Shown piece after piece: positions 1-12,500 of a stretch of 64,000 nt of DNA; position 1 is the stretch's first letter, and each line of letters opens with the position of its first letter. Under the pieces are notes generated by a model. The model worked only from the letters and a program-made list of their open reading frames with translations. It was not told the origin of the DNA and searched no databases. Source of the DNA: Nocardia vermiculata NBRC 100427 (GTDB taxonomy: Bacteria; Actinomycetota; Actinomycetes; Mycobacteriales; Mycobacteriaceae); contig NZ_BDCA01000002.1 of assembly GCF_001613265.1 (NCBI RefSeq), forward strand, positions 457,783 through 521,782. Reading direction: 5' to 3'. Both the position numbers and the translations under genes were made by a program.

Positions 1-535
1 AGCGGCGCCCAGTTCGGTGCCAGTCCCTCGGCCCGGGCCGCGTAGGCGGTCATCAGATCGCGCGTCAGCGGGCCCATCGAGGAACCGTCACCGGAGATGT
101 GGTGTACCACCATCGCGAGGACGTATTCACCTGCGGCGGTCCCGGTTTCGGCGGCATCGGCGGCAGTGTTGTCGGGGCGCACCTCGAGCAGGGCGACCCG
201 CAGCGGCACCTCGGTGGTGACATCGAAGCTGGTGCCCATCAGCGCGAGCACCTCGGACTCCACCCCGGCGGAATCGGTGACCCGGACCTCGAGCTCCGGA
301 ATCGCCTGGGCCGCGGGCAGGATCACCTGCACCGGCCCCTCGTCGGTCTGCGGGTACACGGTGCGCAGGATCTCGTGGCGCGCCACCAGATCCGCCATCG
401 CCGCGCGCAGTGCCGAGATGTCCAGCGCGCCGCTCAGGCGTACCGCGACGGGCACGTTGTAGGCGGCCGACGTGGTGTCGAACCGGTTCAGGAACCACAT
501 CCGGTTCTGCGCCAGCGACAGCGGGATCCGCGCGG
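1..535 (-). other. NRPS-1 module 11: C domain, cut by the window edge
   Basis: The C domain opens [17 protein letters not shown] and reaches HHISGDG (near 100) before the window ends. It shows that the synthetase continues for at least one more module to the left. Confidence 0.85.
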
Positions 536-3500
536 GTCGTGGACCGGCGGTCAGCGCGCGGCGCCCCCCGGCGCCGGCGTGCTGTTCCACCCGCACCGCG
601 AGCGCCGCGACCGTGGACGCCTCGAACAGCAGCCGCACCGGTACCCGTGTATCGAGCGCCTCTCCCAGACGGGCGGCCACCTGCGTGGCCAGCAGCGAGT
701 TACCGCCCCAGGCGAAGAAGTCGTCGTCGCGGCCCATGGTGCCGGTGTCCTTGCTGAGCACCTCGGCGAAGGTGCCGGCCACGATCTGTTCGATCGGGGT
801 CACGGGCGCGCGGAACACCGCCTTCTCGAAGGCCGGTTCCGGGAGCGCGGCCCGATCCAGTTTGCCGTTCGCGTTGAGCGGCAACGCATCCAGCGGCATG
901 AAGACCGACGGCACCATGTACGAGGGCAGCTGCTCCGCCAGCGCGGCCTGCAACACCTGCTTGTCGGTGGCGCTGCCGACCACGTAGGCCACCAGCCGGT
1001 CGCCGATGTGCGGATCGGTGTGTGCCACCACCGCGGTCGCGGTGACGCCGGGCTGCCGCGCCAGCACCGACTCGATCTCACCGAGCTCGATGCGGAAACC
1101 ACGGATCTTGACCTGGAAATCGGTACGACCGCGATAGTCCAGCTCCCCGTCGGCATTCCAGGCCACCAGGTCGCCGGTGCGATACATCCGCTCGCCGGTG
1201 CCGAACGGATCGGCGACGAAGCGGTCCGCCGTCAGATCCGCGCGCCCGAAGTAGCCGCGCGCCAGCTGCGTGCCGGACAGATACAGCTCACCCGAGACAC
1301 CCACCGGAACCGGCCGCAGCCGCGAATCCAGCACGTACACCCGGCTGTTCCACTCCGGCGCACCGATCGGCACCGAATGCTCGTCGGCCTCGGTGACACG
1401 GTGGCCGGTGATCGAGACCGCGGCCTCGGTCGGACCGTACAGGTTGAACAGTGCGGCTTCGCCGGCCTCCAGGAACCGGCGCGCGGTCGCCGCGGGCAAG
1501 GCTTCACCGATGGCCAACACCCGCTGCAGCGAGGAGCTGAGCATGCCCTCGCTCTCGGTGAGCAGGGCGTCCAGCATCGACGGCACCACATGCAGCGTGG
1601 TGACCGCGGTACCGAGCATCAGCTCGTTGAGGTAGGCCGGATCGCGGTGGCCGGCGGGCGCGGCCATCACCAGGCGGCCACCGCAGGCGGCCGCGGTCCA
1701 GAACTCCCACACCGACAGGTCGAACGTCGCAGCGGTCTTGAGCAGCACCGAATCCGCGGCGCCGAGACCGAATTCGGCGACCTCCCACAGCAACTGGTTG
1801 ACAATGGCACCGTGCGAGACCACCACGCCCTTGGGGCGCCCGGTGGAACCGGAGGTGAAGATGACGTAGGCCGCATTCGCCGGAGTGAGCTCGCGCAGTC
1901 GTTCCGGCGCGGTGATCGGACCCGACGCATATCCGGACAGTTCCAGGCGATCCAGTTCGATGACCGGTCGCCGCGGGGTCCAGGCCAGGGCCGCGGGCGC
2001 CCCGTCGGTCCCGGAGGCCGCCACCGTCTCCGAGGTACTCAGCACACATGCCGGTGCCGCGGTCTCGAGGATGTACTCGATGCGCTCGGCGGGCTGTCCC
2101 GGATCGACCGGCACATAAGCGGCACCCGTCTTGGCCACCGCGTACATCGCCACGATCAGCTCGACCGAGCGATCCAGCGCCAGCGCCACCCGGTCCTCGG
2201 TACCGATACCGCATTCGATCAGGTAGCGGGCCAGGCGGTTCACCCGGATGTCGAGATCACCGTAGGTCAGCACCTGCTGCGCGACACCGGTCGCTTCCGC
2301 GTCTGCCAGCAGCGCAACCGCCGTCGGATCGGCAGCCACCGTCGCGTCGAGCAGCGAGACCAGGGTGGCCTCGGTATCGACCGAATGAGCGGTGTCGTTC
2401 CATTCGGAGAGGATTCGCGTGCTCTCCGCCGCGTCCAGTAGGTCGATATCCCCGATCGGGGCGCTCGCGTTCGCCAGTACCGCATCCAGCACCAGCACGA
2501 ACCGGTCGGCGAAGCTCTGCACCGTCGACTCGTCGAAAAGATCGATGGCGTAACCGAATTCGGTGATGATCTCGGCCGGTGCACCGTCCTCGGCATACCG
2601 GTCGTAGAGCGTCACGTGCAGGTCGGTTTTGGCCAGCTGGGAATCGAAATTCACCGCGCTCACCGACAGACCGGGCAACTCCAGTTCGGTCTCGGCCAGG
2701 TTCTGGAACGACAGCCCCACCTGGAACAGCGGGTTGCGGGCGGTGGAGCGCACCGGGTTGAGCACCTCGACCAGCCGCTCGAACGGGACATCGGCGTGGG
2801 TGAAGGCCTCCAGGTCGCGATCGCGCACATCGGCGAGCAGTTCGGCGAAGCTCGCGTTGCCGTCGATCCGGGTGCGGAACACCAGCGTATTGACGAACAT
2901 GCCGATCAGATCGTCGAGTTCACGTTCGCCGCGACCCGCGATCGGCGTGCCGACCGCGATGTCGTCGGTGCCCGACAGCCGCGAGAGCAGCACCGCCAGC
3001 GCGGCGTGCACCACCATGAACAGCGATGCGTTGTTGGCGCGTGCCAGCTCCTGCAGGCGGGCGTGCCGGTCCGGATCGATCTCGAACCGAATCGCCTTGC
3101 CTTGGAATGACTGTGCCGGCGGGCGCGGCCGATCGGTCGGCAACTCCAGCTGGTCCGGCAGACCGGCGAGGGCGGCGGTCCAGTAGGCCACCTGCTGGGC
3201 GGCCACCGACTCCGGATCGTCCTCGGAGCCGAGCACCGCCCGCTGCCACAGCGCATAATCGGCGTACTGCACCGGCAACGGAGTCCACTGCGGCACCTCA
3301 CCCTGCACCCGGGCCGCGTAGGCAGCCATCACATCCCGCGCCAGCGGTCCCATCGAGGAGCCGTCGGCCGCGACGTGGTGCACCGTGAACGCGAGCACAT
3401 GCTCGTCGACCCGCCCGTCGGGGCCGGTGATGGCGAACAGCGCAACCTTCAGCGGTACCTCGACGGTGACGTCGAAGGTGGTCATGGCGAATTCGAGGAT

Positions 3501-6500
3501 CCGGTCGAGAAGCTCGTCCTCGGCAACCGCTACCGCTTCCAGGGCGGGTGCGGTGTCCGTCGCCGGCAGGATGACCTGCTGTGGGCCCTCCGCCGACCGC
3601 GGATAGGTGGTACGCAGCACCTCGTGCCGGGCCAGCACGTCACCGAGGGCATGTTCCATCGCCGTGACGTCGAGGGCGCCGGACAACCGCACCGCGAGCG
3701 GGATGTTGTCGACCGCGGAGGTCGTGGTGTCGAACTGGTTGAGGAACCAGTAGCGCTGCTGGGCCGGCGACAGCGGAATCCGGTCCGGTCGCGGTCCGGC
3801 GAGCAGCTTCGGCCGCGTCCGGCCGGAGCCGGCGCCCTGTTCCAGGCGTGCGGCCAGCGCCGACACCGTGGAGGCCTCGAACAGGTCCCGCACCGCCAGT
3901 TGGATATCGAGGGCGGCACCGAGCCGGGCGGTCACCTGGGTGGCGATCAGCGAGTTGCCGCCCAGGTCGAAGAAGTCGTCGTCGAGGCCGACTCGCGGCA
4001 CCCCGAGCACATCGGTGAAGGTGCCGGCGACGATCTCCTCGATCGGCGTGGCGGGGGCCCGGAACTGCCGAGTCTCGAATACCGGCGCCGGCAGCGCCTT
4101 ACGATCCAGCTTGCCGGTGGCGCCCAGCGGGAACGCATCCAGCACCACGTAGGCACTGGGGACCATGTAGCCCGGCAGCGCCGCGGTGAGCTCGGTGCGC
4201 ACCGCATCGGGGTCGACGGTGGCGCCGGCTGCCGGCACCAGATAACCGACCAGCTGATCGCCGAGCCGATCGTCGGAGCGCACGACCACCACGGACTGAG
4301 CCACCGAGTCCAGCGCGGTCAGTGCGGACTCGATCTCGCCGAGTTCGATGCGCAGCCCGCGCAGCTTGATCTGGAAGTCGGTGCGGCCCAGATATTCCAG
4401 TTCGCCGTCGTGATTCCAGCGCACCAGGTCGCCGGTGCGGTACATGCGCTCACCGCTACCGAAGGGGTTGGCCACGAACCGATCCGAGCTCAGATCGGCG
4501 CGCGCGACGTACCCGCGGGCCAGTTGGTCACCGGCCAGATACAGCTCGCCCGCCGCCCCGGCGGCCACCGGATGCAGCCGTGCATCGAGCACGTACACCC
4601 GGGTGTTCCACACCGGGCGCCCGATCGGCACCGCGACGGTGTCGGCGGCACTCACCTCGTGATAGGTGACATCGACGGCGGCTTCGGTGGGGCCGTACAG
4701 GTTGTGCAGGCCGGCACCGGTCAGTTCGATCACGCGTTGTGCGGTCGTCGCCGGCAGCGCCTCACCCGATGCGAAGATCCGCTCCAGGGACACCGTGGTC
4801 TCCGAGGCTTCCAGCTGCGCGACGAACACCGACAGCATCGACGGCACGAAGTGCGCGGTGGTGACGTTCTCGGCTGCGATCAGCTCGGCCAGATACGCCG
4901 GATCGCGGTGACCGTCCGGTTTCGCGACGACCAGGCGAGCACCGACCTGCAGCGGCCAGAAGAACTCCCACACCGACACATCGAAGGTCGCGGGTGTCTT
5001 CTGCAGCACCACATCGTCGCTGTACAGGTCGTATTCGTCCTGCATCCAGGCCAGGCGGTTGACGATCGCGGCCTGGCTCACCGCCACCCCCTTGGGGCGG
5101 CCGGTGGAGCCGGAGGTGAAGATCACGTACGCCGTGTGCGCGGGGCGCAGCGCGGTGCGGCGGTCGGCGTCGGTCAGCGGGTCGCCGGAGTAGTCCGACA
5201 ACTCCAGCTCGTCGATGGCCACGACCGTCCGCCCGTCGGCGCCCAGCGCCGGGTCGTGACTGTCGGCCGTGGTCAGTACGCAGACGGGTTCCGCGGTAGC
5301 CAGCACGTACTCGTTGCGCTCGGCCGGGTGGTCCGGATCCAGCGGCACATAGCCACCACCGGCGACGGTGACCGCGTACATGCCGACGACCAGTTCCAGG
5401 GAACGCCGCATATGCAGTGCGACCAGCGAATCCGGACCCACGCCCTGCGCGACGAGGTGGCGGGCGAGCCGGTTCACCCGGTCCGCCAGCTCACCGTAGG
5501 ACAGAGTTGTCCCCTCGAAGGTGAGCGCCGGTTCCGCCGGATCGCGCTCGACCTGCATGGCGAACATCGACGCCAGGGTCAAGGTGGTGGTTCCGGCCTT
5601 GCGTCCGAGCACCACCCGGTCGACGTCGTAGGCGGTGGCGTTGCGGTTGCCCAGGATGGCGTGCCGCTCGGTGACGTCGAGCAGCTCGATGTCACCGAGC
5701 GGTGCGGCCGGATCGCCGACGACCGCGGTCAGCATCCGCACCAGGCGTTCGGCGAAGCCGGTGACCGTGCGCGCATCGAATATATCGGTGGCGTAGGCCA
5801 ATTCGGCCGACATGCCCTGCGCGGAGCCGTCCTCGGCGAAGCGCTCGGTCAGGTTCAGATGCAGATCGAACTTGGCAGTCGCCACATCCAGCGGGAGCGC
5901 GGCGACCTCCAGCTCCGGCAGGGCGAAGGAGGCCGCACCGGTGTTCTGGAACGACAGCATCACCTGAAACAGCGGATGCCGGGCCTGCGAACGCGCCGGA
6001 TTCAGAATCTCCACCAGCCGCTCGAACGGCAGATCGGCATGACCGAATGCGGCCAGATCGGAGTCCTTGGTGCGGGCGAGCAGTTCGGTGAACGACATCG
6101 CCGGGTCGACGCCACTGCGCAGCACCAGCGTGTTGACGAACATGCCGATGGCGTCGTCGAGCACCTGCTCACCACGGCCCGCCACCGCGGTGCCGATGGC
6201 GAGATCGTCGCTGCCGGACAGCCGCGCCAACAGGGCCGCGAAGGCCGCGTGGGTCACCATGAACAAGCTCGCACTGTGCGTGCGGGCCAGCGCGTTGAGC
6301 TGGTGCACCAGCTCGGCATCGAGTTCGAACTCGTGTACCGCACCGCGGTAGGAGGCCACCGCGGGCCGCGGCCGATCGGCCGGCAGGTCCAGCTGGTCGG
6401 GCAGACCGGCCAGCTGCTGCGACCAGTAGTCGACCTGCTGGGCGATCAGCGACTGTGGATCTTCCTCGGAGCCGAGCGTATCGCGTTGCCACAGTGCGTA

Positions 6501-9500
6501 ATCGGCGTACTGCACCGGCAGCGGCGCCCAGCCCGGTGCGGTGCCGACCGACCGTGCGGCGTAGGCCACCATCACATCACGGGCCAGCGGCCGCACCGAC
6601 CATCCGTCACCGGAGATGTGGTGGACGACGAACACCAGCACATGCTCCGGCGCGGCTTCCGCCGCACCATTGCTGCCGGGGTGCTCGACGCGCAGCAACT
6701 TGGCACGCACCGGTACCGCCTCGGTGACATCGAATCCGGTGAGTACCAGTTCACGGACCCGTCCGGGCAGTTCGGCCGCGCTGACCGGCTCGGCATCCAA
6801 CTGCACCGCATCGCGGTCGGCGGGCAGGATCACCTGCACGCCTTGACCTTCGGAGGTTTCCGGGTAGACGGTGCGCAGCACCTCGTGCCGTTCCAGGACA
6901 TCGGCGACCGCGTCACGCAGCGCGGCGACATCCAGCGTTCCGGTCAGCCGGACCGCCATCGGAATGTTGTTGACGGCGCTGGCGGTGTCGAAGCGGTTGA
7001 GGAACCACATCCGCTGCTGTGCGAGCGACAGCGGAATCTCGGCCGGGCGCGGGGCCGCGACCAGGGCGCGACGGCCACCGGAACCGGCGTGGGTTTCCAG
7101 CCGGGCCGCCAGTGCGGCGACGGTGGGTGCCTCGAACAGGGTCCGCACCGGCAGCCGGGTATCGAATGCCTGACCCAGCCGGGCGACCACCTGGGTGGCG
7201 ATCAGCGAGTTGCCGCCCAGTTCGAAGAAGTCGTCGTCCAAGCCGACCGGGTTCGCCTCGATATCGATGCCGAGTACCTCGGCCACCGTCGCGGCGACGA
7301 TCTCCTCGACCGGGGTGGACGGGGCGCGGAACGTACGCGCCTCGAAGGCGGGCGCGGGTAGTGCGCGCCGGTCCAGTTTGCCGTTGGCGGTCAGCGGCAG
7401 TGCGTCGAGCACCACGAGCGCCGCGGGGACCATATAGGACGGTAGCCGGGCCGCCAGCCGGGCACGGACCTCGTCGGTGTCGATCTCCCCGGCACCGGGT
7501 GCGGGCACGACATAGCCGACCAGCTGTTCGCCGACCCGGTCGTCGCTGCGCACCACGGCCACCGATTGGCCGACGGAACCCTGTGCGGTGAGCGCGGATT
7601 CGATCTCGCCGAGTTCGATGCGCAGACCACGCAACTTCACCTGGAAATCGGTACGTCCCAGATATTCGATGGCCCCGTCGGCACCGCGCCGCACCAGGTC
7701 ACCCGTCCGGTACAGGCGGGCCCCACTGCGGCCGAACGGGTTCGCGACGAAGCGGTCGGCGGTGAGATCGGTACGGCCGAAGTAACCGCGAGCCAGCTGG
7801 GCACCGGCCAGATACAGCTCACCCGCGACGCCCGCCGGTACCGGATGCAGCCGCGCATCCAGGATGTAGGCCTGCGCATTCCACACCGGTGTGCCGATCG
7901 GCACCGCGCCGTCTATATCGGCGGCGACCGGCATGGCGGTGGCGTGCACGGTGAATTCGGTGGGCCCGTACAGGTTGTGCAGTTCCGCGGTGCCGATGCG
8001 GCGGTAGGCCCGCGCGGCGTCGGCGGTGAAGGCCTCACCGGCGATCAGCAGCACCCGCAACGAGGACACGTCCACGACGCCACCGGGGGCCGCGCTGCCG
8101 GACTCGACACTCTCGGAGAACACCGACAGCATCGAGGGAACGAACGACGTCATCGTCACCCGGTGCGCCGCAATCACTTCGGCGAGATAGCCCGGATCAC
8201 GGTGGCCGTCGGGCGCGGCGATCACCAGCCGCGCTCCGGCAGCGGTGGCACCGAACAGTTCCCACACCGACACATCGAAGGTGGGCGGTGTCTTGAACAG
8301 CACCACCTCACCCGTGCCGATGCCGTATTCGCTGGTGATCCAGCGGATCTGGTTCACCGCGGCGGCATGCGATACCGCCACGCCCTTCGGGCGTCCGGTG
8401 GAGCCGGAGGTGAAGATCAGGTAGGCCAGGTGCTCGGGCCGCAGTGGCGCGCGACGCTCGGTGTCGTCCAGTTCACCGACCGCGAATCCGGACAGGTCCA
8501 GCTCGTCGATCCGGACCGGCCGGACGGTGTCCGCACCGCCCTGCGCTCGCTCGATATCGGCACCGTCACGCCCGGTGGTGAGCACCGCGACCGGCGCGGA
8601 GGTGTCGACCACATAGCGCACCCGCTCGTCGGGCTGGTCGAGGTCCAGCGGCACGTAGGCACCACCGGCCGCGAGCACCGCATAGGAGGCGACCACCAGA
8701 TCGAGCGAACGCCGGATCGCCAGCGCCACCCGGGTTTCCGGTGCCACACCGGCCTCGACCAGATAGCGCGCCAGCCGCTGCACCCGCTGTGCCAGTTCGG
8801 CGTAGGTGAGCGTCACCCCGTACTCGGGGTCGACCACCGCGATCTCGTCGGGAGTCAGGCGGGTCTGCTCGTCGAAGTCGGCGAGCAGCGTCGCGGGCCC
8901 CTCGCGCCGCGACGGCAGATGCCGGGCGGTGTTGTTCCAGGCCCGCAGTTCACGGGCAGCTTCGGCGGGCGCGAGCAGATCGATATCGCCCACCCGGGCG
9001 CCGGGCTCGGCCACGATCGCGGTCAGGATCCGCACCAGGCGTTCGGCGAAACCGCTCACTGTCGACTCGTCGAACAGATCTGTGGCGTAGACGAATTCGG
9101 CGGCGATACCGGTCGGCGCCGTGACGCCGTCGACCGTGGCGCTCTCCTCGGTGAGTACCAGTTGCAGATCGAACTTCGCGGTCTCGATCGGCAGTTCGAC
9201 GCCGCTCACGGTCAGTCCCGGCAGTTCCAGCGTGTTCTGCCCGGTGTTCTGGAACGACAGCATCACCTGGAACAGCGGATGCCGGGCCTGCGAACGCGCC
9301 GGATTCAGAATCTCCACCAGCCGCTCGAACGGCAGATCGGCATGGCCGAAGGAGGCGATATCGGTGCCACGCACCGCCTGCAACAGATCGGTGAAGCGCG
9401 CGCCGCCGTCGATCTCGGTGCGCAGCACCAGGGTATTGACGAACATACCGATCAGGTCGTCGAGTTCGCGTTCACCGCGGCCTGCCACCGGGGTACCGAT

Positions 9501-12500
9501 GGCGATATCGGTTTCCCCGCTCAACCGGGACAGCAACAGCGCCAGGGCGGCGTGGGTGACCATGAACATGGTCGCGCCGCGGGTGCGGGCCAACTCGGCC
9601 AGCCGGGCATGTGTCTCGGCGTCGATGTGGAAGGTGTGGGTGGCGCCACGGCCCGAGGCGATCGCCGGGCGCGGCCGGTCGGCCGGCAGGTCCAGTTGTT
9701 CGGGCACGCCGTTCAGCGCGTCGCGCCAGTAGGCGATCTGGTCGGCGATCACCGATTCCGGATCGTCCTCGCTGCCGAGGACGGCACGCTGCCAGAGCGC
9801 GAAATCCGCGTACTGCACCCGCAACGGCGCCCACGCGGGCTCGCCGCCGTCGACCCGGGCACCGTAGGCGGTCATCACATCGCGGGTCAGCGGGCCCATC
9901 GAGAAACCGTCGGCGGAGATGTGGTGCACGACCAGCGCGAGCACATGCTCGGTGGGACTGATCTCGAACAGCCGGGCCCGGAACGGCACCTCGACGGTGA
10001 CGTCGAATCCGGTGCCGACCAACTCGGAGATACGCAGCGGCAGTTCGGCTTCGGTCACCTCGATCGGGGACAGATCCGGAATGACCCGGCCGGTGGCGAC
10101 GATCTCCTGATATGCGGTGCCGTCGACCTCGGGATAGCGGGTGCGCAGCGATTCGTGACGCGCCAGCACATCGGCGACCGCGATCTGCAGCGCCTGCCGG
10201 TCGAGCAGACCCGACAGCCGCACCGCGGCCGGGATGTTGTCCACGGCCGAACCGGGATCGAAACGGTTGAGGAACCACATCCGCTGCTGTGCCAGCGACA
10301 GCGGCACCAGCTCCGGGCGCTGCTGCGGTACCAGCGAGGCGTGCGCGCCGGCACCGGAGCGGGACTCGGCCCGCGCTGCCAGCCCGGCGACGGTCGAAGC
10401 CTCGAAGATCTCCCGCACACCGAGCCGGGTGTCCAGCGCGGCCGAGAGGCGTGCCGCCACCTGGGTGGCGATCAGCGAGTTACCGCCGAGGGCGAAGAAA
10501 TCGTCGTCCAGGCCGACACGATCCGCACCGAGGATCTCGGCGAAGGTGCCCGCCACGATCTGTTCCACCGGCGTGATCGGGGCCCGGAACACCGCCGCCT
10601 CGAATACCGGCGCGGGCAGGGCCTTGCGGTCCAGCTTTCCGGAGGCGTTGAGCGGGAACTCGTCGAGCACCATCACCACGGACGGGACCATGTAGCTCGG
10701 CAGCCGCCCGCCCAGTTCCTCGCGGACGGCCTCGTCGTCGACCGGAAGGCCCGGGGTGGCGATGACATAGGCCACCAGCTGGTCACCGGTGTGCTGATCC
10801 CCGCGCACCACCACGACCGCGCGGTCGATCTCGTCGAGTCCGGTCAGCGCGGACTCGATCTCGCCGAGTTCGATCCGCAGACCACGCAGCTTGACCTGGA
10901 AGTCGGTGCGGCCCAGGTACTCCAGCTCACCGTGTTCGGTCCACACGACCAGGTCGCCGGTGCGGTACATGCGGTCACCGCGGCCGAACGGGTTGGCCAC
11001 GAACCGATCCGAACTCAGGTCCACCCGTCGCACATAGCCGTGTGCGAGCTGGGCGCCCGCCAGATACAGCTCACCCGCGACACCCACCGGGACCGGGCGC
11101 AACCGCGAGTCCAACACGTACACCTGCGTGTTGAACACCGGGCGGCCGATCGGCACCGTATCGGTGTCGGCGTCGGTGACCTGGTGATACGTGACGTCCA
11201 CCGCGGCCTCGGTCGGGCCGTACAGATTGTGCAGCGCGGTGCCGGTGAGCTCGCGCAGGCGTTGCGCGGCGGCCGGTGCGAGCGCCTCGCCGGAGGCGAA
11301 GACCAGTCGCAGCGTGGTGCATTCGGCCGCACGGGCTTCGGCGACGAATACCGCGAGCATCGACGGCACGAAGTGGGTGACACTGACCTGCTCGGTCACG
11401 ATGGTCTCGGCCAGATAGGCGGGGTCACGATGCCCGTCGGGACGGGCCACCACCAGGCGGGCGCCGATCTGCAACGGCCAGAAGAACTCCCACACCGACA
11501 CATCGAAGGTCGCGGGCGTCTTCTGCAGCACCACATCGTCGGCGGTCAGACCGTACTCGGCCTGCATCCACACCAGCCGGTTCACGATCGCCGCATGCGG
11601 CACCGCCACACCCTTCGGGCGGCCGGTGGAACCGGAGGTGAAGATCACGTACGCGGTATCGGCCGGCCGCAACGGATGGCGCCGGTCGGCGTCGGTGATC
11701 GGCTCGGTCGAATAGGCGGACAGCTCCAGCAGGTCGATCCGCACCTGGGCGGTATCCATACCGAGATCGTCGCCGGAGGTGAGCACGCAGATCGGATCCG
11801 CGGTCTCCAGGATGTACTCGGTGCGCTCGGCCGGATGATCCGGATCCAACGGCACATACGCACCACCAGCAGCCACCACCGCGTACATACCGACAACCAG
11901 ATCGACCGAACGCCGCATCCCCAAGGCCACGAAGGTATCGGGGCCCACACCACGTTCGATCAGCCAGCGCGCCAGCGCATGGACGCGGGCGGCGAACTCG
12001 GCGTAGGTGAGCGACTCGGATTCGAAGCTGAGCGCGATGGCGTCGGGGGTGCGCGCCGCCTGATCCTCGAACATCGAGACCAGCGTCGCGGTCCGGTCGA
12101 CCGGGTGGCCGGTGGCATTCCAGCCCGACACCACGAGATCGCGTTCGGCCGGTTCCAGCAGTTCGATCGCACCGATCCCGGACTCCGGTTCGGTGACCAG
12201 GGTGTTCAGCACCCGCAGCAACCGGTCGGCGATGCGCTGGATCATGTTCTCGTCGAACAGGTCTCGCAGATAGCCGGCGCGGATCCGCAGCTGGTCACCG
12301 AGGGCGGCGATCAGGCTCAGCGGATAGTGGGTGGCGTCGGTGGCCTCCAGGCCCGCCACTGCCATACCGTCGATATCGGCGGCCTGGCGCTGGATGCCCT
12401 CGGCATCCACCGGATACGACTCGAACACCACGAGGGTGTCGAACAGGCCACCGATGCCGATGGCGTCCTGAATGTCGGCCAGACCGAGGTAATGGTGATC

